Shown one piece after another: positions 36,331 to 48,260 of a stretch of DNA of 64,000 nucleotides. Every line of letters starts with the position of its first letter. Position 1 is the first letter of the stretch. Made by a program: the position numbers and the translations under genes. The notes below the pieces were generated by a model. That model made no database searches. It was not told where the DNA came from and saw only the letters and a program-made list of their open reading frames with translations. Source of the stretch: Ostrinia nubilalis (lineage: Eukaryota; Arthropoda; Insecta; Lepidoptera; Crambidae); contig NC_087119.1 in assembly GCF_963855985.1 (NCBI RefSeq), positions 3,698,001 through 3,762,000 of the forward strand. Reading direction: 5' to 3'.

Positions 36331-36475
36331 GCTAAGTAGACCGTCTGTCATTCCAGTTGCGCCGCCTTCGCACGACCGCAGCCGCTCTTTGCAGCGACTC
36401 CGGCGGCGAGCGGAGCTGGTCCCGACGCCGTTCCTACTCAGCAACTACCGAGCCACCACCGAGGTCACGCTCTAG
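36320..36475 (+). CDS. Unproven small ORF or 3' exon ending TEVTL
   Basis: 51 codons, ATG at 36320, stop TAG at 36473-36475; begins MGIKLSRPSV and ends NYRATTEVTL. From 36357 it becomes GC-rich, directly after a good acceptor-like sequence (tctgtcattccag). Either it is a spliced 3'UTR exon of kon, whose possible donor is at 34949/34950, or a separate small protein. The end T-x-L fits a class I PDZ ligand, and MGxxxS fits the N-myristoylation pattern, but both are short motifs. None of the kon donors I placed leads into this frame. Confidence 0.25.
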   Translation: MGIKLSRPSVIPVAPPSHDRSRSLQRLRRRAELVPTPFLLSNYRATTEVTL

Positions 36476-39400
36476 GTACTGTCACTGTTACAGCCCGTCT
36501 TTCATACCTTTTGTACTAGTATAATTTGTCACAGTGGAATGAGAAAGTAAAGCATCTTCGTACTAAGTTCAAATTATAGTTCCAAAATACTGGACTGTCC
36601 TATCGATGACATTGACAGTGGGGCGCCACCGTCAATACCGGATCGCTGGTTCCGATTTTTGCCATGTTGGAAACCATATAGTTGAACGATGGTAGCGCCC
36701 CCCTGTCTTTGAGTTTGGTGGGACAGTTCAGCGTGGGTCATCTATAACATAAACGTGACAGGCGTAATTACGAAATCGCTTCACTCTGGCATATTTTGTA
36801 TGTATTTAGCTCGGTGGAGCATTTCGAAAAAAGAACTGTCACAAATGTCACTGTTACGATTATTACAAAGATAAGTTGAAATTACTGGGACAATGCTATC
36901 ACTTTTAGTATATACACAACATGTTTCCAGAAGTAACAAGATTTCAGAAGGTTAAAGTTGTCAATTATTCGACAACACATGTGGTAATAAATTCTTTATA
37001 CACTCACATTATGCTCAGCTGAATACAAAATTGATACTCTAGTTCGAGTACATTTTACTATTCCATTTCACTATGTTGGTAGGCATCAGATTTTAGTCAG
37101 CCGATATACATTCCCAACTGTCGGAGGCTTGCTTTTTTAATGTTGATAGATGGATAGCACGACAGAGTTGGATACAAAATAGGAAGTGTTGTTTTTCTTT
37201 GGATTCTAATTATACATTCGCGGCCATCGTAACTCAACTGGTTAGGCAAGTCACACAGATTTGACATTATACACTAGAGAATCTATTACAATCTGGTTTC
37301 CTCGTTCTTGGCTCTTTTCTGACCCGTATGTATGTTTGCCTCCAGTCACATAAAAAAAAATTATAAACATGACTTTGCCTTAAAACAAAGTCAAAATGTC
37401 AACTTTTGTCAACATGCTGTTTGTTTGTTACTTTTTATTAAATTGAGATCATCTAAATTATCGGCAGCAGTGAACTCCTAGCCAGGTTTCTAAGTTATAT
37501 TGAAATAGATATGAGTATTTATCTAAAATGTAATTTTTTACGAGTCGACGTAATTACATTACGCAAAGTTCTCATAGATTGATACAATGAATGTGTTTTT
37601 TTAATAGGAGATACATGTAGACACGGCCATAGTGTTAACTATACATTTCCGTTTTTGCTCTCGCTCTCATCAAATGGTGATTCTTAGCGATAGAACGAGA
37701 CGACATAACCGGCAATGGGCAGTTAACACTGTTGCCGATAGTACATTTCAATGTTGGTGTTTGTATGTATTTTTGTGGGTATGTTGCATTAATCTATGAG
37801 TAATTTAGACGTAACATTGCCACGTTATTTTTACACGTCTTGTACATACATCTAGCAATAGTTCCTACTAAAGTACTCTTGATTTTGATCTACAACATTT
37901 ATTAACTCCTTTATGTATTTCACATTGGGCACATGTGGTATACCTAATTAGGTATTCAAATTTGAATTGAGTTTGATTGAGTATAGTAATTTATATAAAT
38001 TGCTTTGAAATATGTATGTGTATTACATATTTTTTCTCCTAATTGTGCCAAATTTTTCATACAAGTTGATAACAATTTCTTATGACTACAGTTAGCCATT
38101 ATTGAGGATAGATTATTTACATTATTTCTAGATGAAACAGAAATGGGGTCTGCTTGGTATAATGTTTAATAATAATGCATTTTGTTGTTAATAAAGCTCA
38201 TAATGTTATTATGCTGAGCTGTATGTCATATTATAACACTAAAATACCGACTTGTCAATATTATTGTTGACAATGTCTGACAAATTGAAGCAAAATTTAA
38301 AAGAAACTGAATATTATTGCATAGATGTCATTCCTTTGTTAAACGTTTCTACCACCACCAGCATTTCACAAATATTAATAAAATTACAATGCATTTTGAA
38401 CATTATGTCTTGAGTATAAGTAACCTTTTAGTAGGTTCATGTCCAATCTACGGTTCGTACATGTAGGTATATTCTGAGGTGGTGCGTTATAAAATCACAA
38501 AATATTGGCACTATTATTGTCGACGATATAAAATGTATATTTTCATACATGACATTGCTTTTTGCCAATAATTTTGGATAATATTTTATGTCACTACTAG
38601 GCCAAATTGATAGTCCAATTAAAATATTGTTTTTTGGACGGCATTTGTAGCGTTTTAGTACTTAATAGGTTCGCGTATGTAAAACGTTTATAAGATTTTT
38701 AAAAAGCCAGGATTGAGCTCAACATAATGCATTTAAATTATGTTAAAGACATCTCTGCAACATACTAGACTGCATAGAAGAAGTAAGTAGCTCTTATTGA
38801 GTTATTTTGAAATAGATATTCTTTTTTACTAATCGATAATGAGTATTAAACAATCATAGAGTTTATTAATTGCTAATTAACTATATGTTCTAACATCGCG
38901 TTATATTCAGAACACTAGTAAATAAGCATCTTTATGTACCCATGTTTCACTTATTTGTTGGTTATTTCATATAGAATAATTATATTGACCTACCTACTAA
39001 ATTTATAACAAAATGTATCAGTTTAAGGTACCTAAACCAATTATTATTGAGGATTTAAATAATTTAGTTAATAATGTTATTTTTAACTCTAATATAATTT
39101 TTAATGATGTTATGCGTAATTTTAGAATAAGTTATATTGAAACCTACTTAGTTGAGTACTTAATTGTAACTAATTTTTAAGTTAGCGTCCATTATTTCTT
39201 GTTGGTGTTATATGTGCCATGCTAAGAACGACTAGAATGCAATGTATATAGCTGGATAGTTACTTCCCATAACTGTTTTCCATAGTCCATGACAAACAAA
39301 AGTTAGGCGAGTATTTAAAGTATTTATAAGTGTGACTAATTGTTTAACTTGAATATCAAAATCTAAAGTTTTGATAGCATGTAACTGATTTTCTGAGCCA

Positions 39401-39501
39401 ATCGTAAGCCTTCAAGTAAATGACGCCGGAGCCGCACCGGCGCAGAACCGCATTTTTGTGTATATCGCGCCTGCGCCGCCGCCGCATCGCGTATCAGGAC
39501 A
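36476..39501 (+). other. AT-rich, presumed kon 3'UTR and flank
   Basis: Long AT-rich stretch without repeats of note, unlike the transposon-filled introns, which fits a long 3'UTR. Candidate aataaa near 38190. No supported ORF. Confidence 0.3.
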
Positions 39502-39651
39502 CTTTCGCGCTATGTCTTTCGCGCTAGTGTCTTTCGCGCTCATGTATTTTCGCGCTAATGTCTTTCGGGCTAGTGTCTTTCGCGCTCATGTCTTTTCGCG
39601 CTAACGTCCATTCGCGCTAATGTCTTTCGCGCTAGTGTCTTTCGCGCAAGT
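39502..39651. repeat. Minisatellite with TTTCGCGC units
   Basis: About ten units of ~15-16 bp (tgtctttcgcgctag with agt/cat/aat variants). Eight units contain an exact tttcgcgc. It lies between the convergent kon and CRAL-TRIO genes. Confidence 0.85.
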
Positions 39652-41467
39652 GTACCAGAACCGCAGCATCGGCATCTCATATGCATATTAAATCAGCATC
39701 AAAATTGAATACGCGGTTACAGTCCGCCGACAGTGCGGCGCAGGCGCGGTTTTCATTCGTGTACAAAGCAAACATGCGGTCTGGCCCCGGTGCGTTTCCA
39801 GCGTCATGTACTAGCCTTACAGTTTTACCATTAGACAGTTCTTTTACTGTAACGTGAACTGTAACAAAGGGGAGGTAACTGTACGTACTCGCATACAAAG
39901 CATGGTGTTCAGTTATGTATGGGATCATTCCGGCTCAATTGCTAAAAATGGGCGTCTCTACGATATGATTTAATGTTTGTTAAAATTTGAAACCAATGGA
40001 ACTCGCACGACGCATCAACATCTTTTTTGTTTGTATCCAATATTACATTGAATTTTTATCTTGAGACAAAGAGTATTATAAAATATTTGATATAGTGTAG
40101 ACTATCCCAATCGAAAAGGTTGATTTTACAACTCAACAAAACAGGAATCAAAAGATATCCAATATTAATTTACTTTGTCGGTTTAAGTATTTCTTTACAG
40201 CACTCTGTATTGTAATATCCGAAACTACGGTTGTGAATGATCCCAGAATGGTATACTTATCTATCTTTGTACTCGGAATTGGGCCGTTGGTTGGCCGCCG
40301 GTTTCCTAAGCTATGTAAAGTGCCTAGTTTAGTAATTACAGATTTGTAAAGTTTCGTAGTTAGATTATATTCCATAGCATTTATAGGAATATTTCGTTAT
40401 GGCTCTATAGCATTTGGTTTTCGGTATTACGTCGCTCTTTTGTACAATCTTGATGATAATAATGTTTTCGACAATTTCAATAATTATGAGTAATTTAGAA
40501 GTGATATTTCCACTAAATATCACGAAACCATAAAAATATGAATAAAAATGCAAATCAACAACTCGAAAATACAATATCGGCTCCTGTAAATCATGAGCAG
40601 TCTACAGTTCTACACACTTGATTTTGATACACAAAAACATTAAAATGACCACCACACAGCAATGTGTGTATGTAAGATTTATAATGTAAGCGAATATGTT
40701 ACAACTTCACCGAATGTTATTGAAGCCAACGACTGTTCATTTAGCAACTAAATGCGCTATGATGTTAAATATTATTGTATTTACACTCTATAGATTAGTT
40801 CATTCGTTGATATTCTGTTTACTTGCTGTTATACAATTACAAACCATCGCAGTTTATGATGACAGGTTGCTATTTTTAGTGGATTTATCAGATTTTGTAT
40901 AGTGTCGTAAGTACTTATTACGTTGGCCGAAAGTTTAAAATATCCTAATTATTAACATTTGTATGTTTAGATGAGCTCATTTGTCTTGCCCCATTCTGTG
41001 TTTGAGTATGGGGTACGAGTACGCCGACGTGATCGTGTCATATGTGCCAAACAATGTGTGTTCAATGAATCCACGCGACAGTTGTTTCAGTATTGTAATA
41101 TAGTTTTGTATGTGCCAACAAATCTTCCTTTGTGCCGTGCCATCAGTGTAAAAGCTAACGCACAGCAAACCCTAATGTAACGTAGGCCAAATATTACTAC
41201 AAATGTCATTTAAACAGTTGGTAACGGAGAAACAGTTATTTTTTCATAAATGTTTCGCTCAATAACCATTGTTACGGATAAATCGACTGTTTAGAGTAGG
41301 CCTTATTTACTAGATTGCCAAAAATTTGGTTTGTGTATGCGAGTTTTCAACGTTGCATTTTGTATAATGATGACTTTCCCGAGTGACGACGTGAAAGAGT
41401 GTAATGATTTCTACCAATTAGGTAGTTGGTGGATTTTTAATAAATAACACAATAAACATGTCATGTT
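39652..41467. other. Intergenic, nothing firm
   Basis: AT-rich; 60-85 codon frames on both strands lack family features. This is the region between the 3' ends of two convergent genes. Confidence 0.35.
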
Positions 41468-41473
41468 TTTATT
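41468..41473 (-). promoter_or_regulatory. Candidate polyadenylation signal of the CRAL-TRIO gene
   Basis: AATAAA on the - strand, 230 bp beyond the stop codon; the first canonical hexamer I noticed downstream. Confidence 0.4.
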
Positions 41474-41702
41474 TTAACCATTAATTTGTACAATAATTCC
41501 TAATTTAAGCTTAATAATTAATTTTAAAATTAGCGTCTACAGGCTCAGTTCATGAAAACATGACCAGAAGAGTCTTGGTGAGTGACCTTATTTGTTTCAA
41601 ATAACAATGCAATATTTTGTGGCGCATATTCTTGGTGCTATACATTCTGGTCGGGCTTTCCATCAGTTATATCTAGAGTTAACAACAACAGTCTGGTGGG
41701 TC

Positions 41703-41911
41703 TCAATCGACTTCTAGCTTCCTAAAGTTGCCGGTGAGGCCGCGCATGGCGTCGCCGACCGCGTCTGCGCCCGCGCACGTGTTGGCGCCGGCGCGAAGTG
41801 CGGAAATGGCGCCCTCTCGCGCCGCTTCGCTGTACATTTCAAGGCGGACCGCCATTTTGTCGTTCAGAAGCAGCGTGTCGCGTTTGCTGGCTAGCTCTTC
41901 CTTCCACAGTT
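41703..41911 (-). CDS. CRAL-TRIO gene, last coding exon
   Basis: 209 nt to the stop, acceptor ctttccag. Encodes [20 protein letters not shown] and ends [13 protein letters not shown]-rich like the other exons, in contrast to the introns. Confidence 0.93.
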
Positions 41912-44900
41912 CTGGAAAGATGGTGTAGGTTAGATTTTGCTGAATACGGAAATTAAGTTATCAGGTATAGCTTTTATTGGAGCACTAAATCCTCAGTAAA
42001 CAAGACTCACATATCAGTAGAGTGGGCAAGCTACATCTGGGGATCCCAAATAGAACTCATTGTCTCTCTAGCTAAAATAAGGCGGTGAATTTATCAGCCG
42101 TGTGATAAAAAAATATCTCTTTTGAAAGAATAACAGTTTGAACGTCTTATTTTGCTTAAAAATTGAAGCCTGTGGATTCCATGGATATTGGTAAATAGTC
42201 AAGCTGAGCTGGTAGTACAGTTTTGAATAAGTACTTTGGACTACTAACCGATCATCTCCTTCATAGGCATAACACCGCCGTACTCCTGTGGCAACAGTTT
42301 CTTGTCGATCTCCACGTCAGCAGGGGAGCTGTACAGACGAACGCGCTTGCGGATTTTGTCTGAGATGAGCGCCATGCCGAAGTCGAGCGCGAACTTGACT
42401 GTCGGGTGTACGTTCACGCCGTAGATCTCTTTGTGTCTCATTGGGAGGGTACGCTAAAAAATAATAATTGATGTAATCAGTAAGTTTCAAAATGTGGCCG
42501 TGCAACATGTGGCACTTGTTGCATAGGTGTGAAAATTGCAGTAAGATGTGATGTTGACTAAATTATATAAATGTCTCGTACGTTTATAACATTTCTGTGT
42601 CCGGGTATTTCAAAATACATCCTACTGAAACTGGATCAAAAGATTGGACTCTACTTTTTAGGCTCGATAATCCAGCCAAACACCTTCATGGACCCGGCTG
42701 GAGGTCCCCAGATTTAATGCTTTGCTATAAATAACTCCAACCGTTTCTATCACTCTCAGTATCAAATAAGTACGACGATTCCGAGCTTCGTAAGGCCCGT
42801 TGCGATTGAGCCCTCAAAATAGAAGAAACAATAGCAAGGGTATTTCTTTTCATTATACGGATCGCAGGAATTAAGTCTGTATCAAAAGACAGTGCTGGTA
42901 GTCCGGTTCTTGTGGGAATCCATGGGGATCCATCCACCTTTGTCCAGCGTCCACTGCTGGAACCAGGGGGAGACCCCCGAAGTTCCTTCTCAGATTTTTG
43001 AGAGGAAAATATCGGCTTGCTCACTGTCAGAGCTATGTCAGATGGTTGCTTTTGTGGTTGGGGAGATATGAGATTTTCATTAGAAGGCTTAGGAAGTGGA
43101 TGATTTAAGATTACGAAGGTTGAGATTGAGTCATAGGAGGAAAAGCTGAAAAGAACGAATAGGGGTTATAAATATGCGTCTTCATATACCTCTCCATTCT
43201 TCACGATCCTGACAGCCTCCTTGGGCGTGAACAACGTGAGGTGTGGGAAGCTGACGCCGCTGCCGTCCGCGTAGTGGACCAGCCCGCGCACCTGCGATTC
43301 CTCGTCCTCGAGCAGCGTCTCGTAACAGATGCCCATCACCCGGCACATGTCTTGGTTCGTGTATTTGTAAGGGTCGAAAACGCCTAGAGGGAGAAACAGT
43401 CAGTCTTTTCTCTAGCAATAGTGTGTTGCCCGTGGTCCTACTGTTCAGTCCTCATGATAGAACTACGGAAAATATAATACTCAAAACTCAATATTTTGCA
43501 GTGGTCCTACCATAATTTCTACGGGTGATTTGATTTCAAATGGGCTTATCCGTGAAGCTTCCAGTAGAACTAAACAGAAGGACCACCGGCGATGCATGAC
43601 GTGGTCAACATGTTTAGTGCAGAAAAGTTGGAAAAGTGTTATTGACATGAATTTGGTATTGTCACAACGATAATTTTCAAGATTAAGTACAGAGGAATAT
43701 TCTTCATTGCATTTGTTTTTTTTATGCATAAGTTAATTGCAGTTAACTTTGTGGGTTTAATGAAGATTCCGTCTAGTAGAATTCTTGTAACATACTTAGT
43801 TGGACAAACGGCAGCACGGATTGGTATTTTAGTAGGTAAATATAATTTACTTATGCATAGAGTTATTGTCTTCTTTGCCTATAAAATACTTAATATCACG
43901 GGCAAAGAGTAGGCAATGTTAATACAAGCTTAGTGAGTTTGTTTCAAGAAAGTGCTGTTAGTCAGGTACTCTTCTAGAAAGATTTGGTGTAGCGAAATGG
44001 GTGTCGGTAATATGGACTGAATGTGCTGTGAAGTGGAGATTAAATTATTTAATGGGCAATACTTACAATCCCTTTGTTAGCAATGATGACGTCAGTCCTG
44101 ATGACGGTTTGGATGAATGCTTCCATATATATTTATGTCATAATATAGATTTTATACTTATAAATATTGACAAATAAATACACTTATGCTAATTTTATTC
44201 AAAAATATAAGTAACTTGCTTGATTATCCCAAACTTGCGTGAATTTAGTGTGGTGTTTAATTGAGAAAGTTAACTCTCTGTCTTGCAAGAAAGTCATGAG
44301 TTTTTCGGAGCTATCAAGATTATTCGGTAAGTTACGAATACATAAAAATACATACCTCGGAATAAGATACATAAAGTTTAAATACATATTTGTATAAATG
44401 GATGTAAGCATGAACGCTACAGGTAAAACCGGGGAAGTAAGGCATATCTACCAGGCCTGTATATGACAACACGACGACCGCCGGCGTCCTTGAAGGGACT
44501 GACAAAAATGTACCTGCAATGGATAATATATTAGTTATGTGGTAAACGTCATTTGATTACTTTCAGCAAGGAATTTACCGAACAATTAACGAACCTTATG
44601 GTAGTATAATGGAATTTACAGGACGGTTAAAGACGTTAACTATTTTTAGAAGAAAGAACATTTTAGTATTTATCTGTCTGACAACGACTTTTACACTCGT
44701 ATTCTAAATCCTGAGGCACTTCAAAGTTATTTCTGCCATTTCGGGTCCAAGACTTTAACTTTTCATTATTATCAGCATTAATCCTTTAGTCTCCACTGTA
44801 GGAGGACGAATTTACCATAAGAAAACAGAGGATTTGGTCTATACTTTTGTCTAAGCCATGCGAATATTCCCGATTCAAGAACTGTTCCAGCAAACTCACC

Positions 44901-45731
44901 CCAGGTCGATAAGCTCCATCATGACTGGCAGTTTGTAGTCGAGCTGGTTGAAGGCGATGCCCCAGGACTGGCGCAGGAGGATGTACCTCTCAATGGCCTC
45001 TTGAGCCATCGGCACACTGAATTTCTTCGCTCGGAGGAAACGGAGGAGGAAACTTGAATCTGGAATTTAATGGACGAAATAGTAAGTGTTAATGATTACT
45101 TCATTATAAGATGTACTCATAAGATATTCTGTTTTTCGAACTGATTCAAGCCTGCTGCGAAAAGAGAGTTTCTTATAAATGCTTAGGTACTCTTTGTGAG
45201 TACTACTGGTACTACCACAGAATAATAATAAGTACTAGTACTACTTTATTATTATATTATCCAATGAATACCTACCCATTTCTCTGGGCACTGAGCATTT
45301 AAAAAAAAATGTAACTGGTCTGACACATGATTCAGAGTACTAGGTACCAAATAGCATGTGTCTGCATATCTGATCTGAATCATCTAATTAGACTGTGACG
45401 AAAAATATAGGACTTAACCATAATGATATCACAGAGATGGCGGGCGGAAAGCTGTATCCGCCTCCACAACCGACGTGAACGCCTCAACGTGACCACGACC
45501 GCTCTGCCATAAACGAATAATATCATAGAACTTAAAATAAATCTTACCCATCCTCACAGCCATGAATTTGGGGTTCTGCTCCATCCAGCTCCTCAAGGCT
45601 GTAAGCGCTTGGGACCTGGAGTTGTGAGTCTCCCGGAGCTGGTCCGAGGCGATCGCCTGCGTGTCTTCGGACAGCGGGCATTTGTACTCGTCGGCGGCGG
45701 TCAGGTACCGTTTGGTTAGACGTCGAGACAT
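41703..45731 (-). CDS. CRAL-TRIO domain protein (alpha-tocopherol transfer protein-like), complete, 6 coding exons
   Basis: Exons 45731-45548, 45059-44900, 44513-44452, 43383-43190, 42453-42249 and 41911-41703 join in frame (1,014 nt, 337 residues plus stop). N-terminal CRAL-TRIO-N helices: [15 protein letters not shown] and [15 protein letters not shown]. Lipid-binding core: [35 protein letters not shown], and the typical end [12 protein letters not shown]. Known: this family carries hydrophobic ligands (tocopherol, retinoids, phosphoinositides) in the cytosol, and insects have many copies; the ligand cannot be told from sequence. [10 protein letters not shown] at 45731 is chosen as the start because an acceptor (tttctttacag) lies 12 bp upstream, excluding the longer in-frame ATG at 45812. 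A 5'UTR exon must lie further right. Confidence 0.94.
42249..42453 (-). CDS. CRAL-TRIO gene, coding exon 5
   Basis: 205 nt, acceptor tttttag, donor gttagt. Encodes [40 protein letters not shown] and [10 protein letters not shown]. Confidence 0.95.
42725..43024 (-). other. Intronic open frame of unknown nature
   Basis: A 99-codon frame inside the CRAL-TRIO intron between exons 4 and 5 ([20 protein letters not shown]...). More GC-rich than the intron around it, but no splice sites in register and no family recognised. Could be a fragment of a mobile element. Confidence 0.2.
43190..43383 (-). CDS. CRAL-TRIO gene, coding exon 4
   Basis: 194 nt, acceptor ccctctag, donor gtatat. Encodes [39 protein letters not shown] and [16 protein letters not shown], the centre of the lipid-binding domain. 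Confidence 0.95.
44452..44513 (-). CDS. CRAL-TRIO gene, coding exon 3
   Basis: Short 62-nt exon, acceptor attgcag, donor gtagat (weak). Encodes [20 protein letters not shown]. It joins exon 4 as [10 protein letters not shown], restoring the family motif. Confidence 0.88.
44900..45059 (-). CDS. CRAL-TRIO gene, coding exon 2
   Basis: Acceptor aattccag, donor gtgagt; 160 nt. Encodes [20 protein letters not shown] and MMELIDLG; phase 1 in, phase 2 out. Confidence 0.93.
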
Positions 45732-45743
45732 TGTCGTGGATCT
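45548..45743 (-). CDS. CRAL-TRIO gene, first coding exon
   Basis: Begins after acceptor tttctttacag with 12 nt of 5'UTR (atccacgacaat context), ATG at 45731-45729. It ends at ...AVRM plus 1 nt before gtaag. Encodes [20 protein letters not shown] and the CRAL-TRIO-N start. Confidence 0.92.
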
Positions 45744-45837
45744 GTAAAGAAAGAGTTTTGTTTGTATTGGGTGTTTCTGAAATTGGGTGGAGAAGTATTG
45801 TAGTTTTAACAAAGACTTGACTTAAGGTCCTATGTCC

Positions 45838-45925
45838 CCTAGATGGGGCAGAGGGCGTCCACAACAGTCCTCCATCGCGTTTGGTCTTGAGCTTCGCGTT
45901 TGATCTCGCTCCAAGTTTTAACAAA
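45838..45925 (-). mobile_element. LINE C-terminal fragment
   Basis: The - strand reads like the end of an RTE-type reverse transcriptase (KLKTKRDGGLLWTPSAPS, with a shifted frame for the usual TRWRxxVxALCP). About 90 bp, upstream of the CRAL-TRIO first coding exon. Confidence 0.45.
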
Positions 45926-47880
45926 GTCCTTTAGGAAAAACTAGTTTTAACCAGAGAAAACGGGTTTTAACTGTAACATATCCATGTAAATTTGATGCGT
46001 TATGATAAGGATTACATGTGTTGAATGTCCAGGTACCTACAGGAACATGATGCCTCTTGTGTATTACAAATGTTTGTAAAATTTATCAAAGAAAATGATG
46101 CTGTAATTTGAGTTCCAAAAATGTGTAAATTCTATAGTCCGTTTTATTGTTTCATTGTCTCTGAAATGTGTGCTACAATTATGGCTACAATATATCAAAC
46201 GTTCAGTACAATTCCTACAAGTGTGACATGAATATAAATAACTTGTACGAACAACCTCTAAAGGAACAATATTATTTGCTTCATAACAATACTTTGTAAT
46301 TTTCTGCGTGTCATGGGCGCAAACAGACGCGTCCTCCCTGACATCCTCGTTACACAATGCACTTACAAAATATTGAGTTTGCATCTTCTACAAGGCGACG
46401 TGTTGCGTATGCCTTTGAGCACTATCTCGAAGTATTGTCTACATAATTGTTAAATGCTTTATGATGGCCCTAGAACAAAGTTCGTGAAATAACTTGCTTT
46501 TTAAAAATTCTTAGAAATCACTAAATGCTATTAAAATGGGTAATTTTAAGAATCATCGTCGCAGAAATAATAAATTACTTACTCGTAAAGTCTGTAGGCA
46601 GGCTATCAAAGACTATTATTAAAATACATGAGTATCTAGAATACCCGTTCAACCATCTCTTAAACGCGAAGCTAGAATTTTTGCGTTATTCAATTTACAT
46701 ACACTGAGTCATGCTAGGAAAATTCTGAAACTAAAACTAGCCTCATATTCATTGCGCACGCGTCTTTTCCAACTCAATCAACGGTAATCGCTCCGCTGTT
46801 TCAAATTGCAAATTGCCTGACCTTTTCTCTCACGAGATTGGGTTTGGGCGCAGCGCAACTATAGCGATACCCAATCGAGCAGTCCGGCAACTAGTGAGGC
46901 AACTGGTTGGGCAATGATATGATTTTTGATGTGTTATGTAAGACAACATTCGGGTATTACAATAAACGAACTGTTCTTGTGCTTTTTGTAATGGCATTGT
47001 ATGCAGAGTAAACCGTTTGCTTAATTTATGTAAGACTGCTTATCTATGTAGATTTTTATTCCATCTGTTACGATTTTATTGTGTTGAGTGTTGCGTTCTT
47101 TTTATATTTGATATGTACAAACTTTATTTTATTGGGTAACTAACGAACGCAATATTTAATGGCATTTCAGACTCTGTTTAACTGCTATTTACTTACATGG
47201 GTGTCGTCGAGTCATTATTAAAGTTGATAGAGTCATGTCTATTTTTTGTTCAATTTTGATTGACTCTACCACTTTCATTATAATAATTATTGCTCTCGTC
47301 TTACTATTAACCCGAGCTTCACAATGTAAATTGCAAAAGGCTCACAGCGACCTATAAAATGCACTCAACGTGGCATTACAGTTACATAACAATTTACATG
47401 TTACGTTCACTATTGAAATTGAAATTATGAGTCTGGGTGGGTCAACCCTATTCATTGCTTAAGGGCCGGCCATTTGTCCATGGGTATAAAATACTAATAA
47501 GATGACGATATTTTCCATCTCTCATCACGTAATCATAGATTCTGAGATAGTGTCAAAGCGAGGAGAGGTAGGGCGACGTTTTCAGAATAGGTTAACAGTC
47601 TTTCTTAAGTAGTTAGTTCAGTAGATATTTAGCATATTAAAAGAATATGGCCAAAGCATCAGAAGTAATGGAACAAATCGTTACCAGTCTAAAATGGTGA
47701 AGATGAGTGTACCCCACATCGAGCAGTTCTTTCGTTCGTTTTAGCCAAATGATGTCCACTGCTGGATAAAGGCTCAATGATTTTACAATGACCGGTAAGC
47801 AAAAACCTCTCCTGATTTTCGCATGTGCTATGATCCATTTCTATAAACTTAAGACTGTCTTAAGTCATTACACCTAAGAA
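45926..47880. other. Probable CRAL-TRIO 5' intron, little recognised
   Basis: AT-rich. Contains a 106-codon Cys-rich - strand frame (46064-46384; SCHTCRNCTERLIYCSHNCS) with no recognised family, and a short RTE end near 47740-47800 (atgatgtccactgctggata). Confidence 0.3.
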
Positions 47881-48260
47881 TAGGTCACCTCCAGTTTCCT
47901 CTCCTCAGTGATAGCCAGCGGGCTGGGGGCGTGGGGGCGCCCCCGCCTGCATTGCACAGGTCACCACCATCGTCGGAATCGTCATCAATCGGATTCGGAA
48001 CAGCTGTGTGCTCCCAGCTGCTCCTGTCACCCCCCGTCCTGGGGGCTTGTAGGGCCCGCCATGTAGGCGGGCAATCGCCGGGAGGGGCTGTGGTGGAGAA
48101 GACTTTGTCCGGAAACCCACAGTTTCCTCCCCCCACTTATGGCGACGGAGCACCGGGGTCTTTTTAGTGGGTATGGCTCGTCCTTCTGACTTGGTGAGCC
48201 CCACATAACCTACCCTGTCCCCGCAGGGTAGGTATGCGATTCAACGCATTTTTTCCCCGT
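47881..48260. repeat. GC-rich repeat-like island
   Basis: An abrupt GC-rich patch (gcgggctgggggcgtggggg, ccccccgtcctgggggctt) ending tttttccccgtaaaaaaag, inside AT-rich DNA. - strand frames contain KWGEETVGFRTKSS-like sequence that may come from a LINE, but I cannot place it. Confidence 0.35.

Noticed and set aside
36357..36475. Alternative last kon exon with PDZ ligand TEVTL
   Set aside because: The TEVTL frame needs a phase-1 junction, while exon n leaves 2 nt and exon o ends in phase 0. Kept only as a small-ORF/3'UTR possibility.
44100..44130. Possible extra CRAL-TRIO exon ([18 protein letters not shown] on the - strand)
   Set aside because: Exons at 44513-44452 and 43383-43190 already join in phase and restore the family motif [10 protein letters not shown], leaving no room for it.
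45732..45812. Longer CRAL-TRIO start at 45812
   Set aside because: A strong acceptor (ctttctttacag) lies between it and the ATG at 45731, so the upstream part is intron.
46064..46384. Cys-rich 106-codon - strand frame as a zinc-finger gene
   Set aside because: The cysteine spacing fits no zinc-binding motif I know, and there are no exon signals; other random frames here reach similar length.
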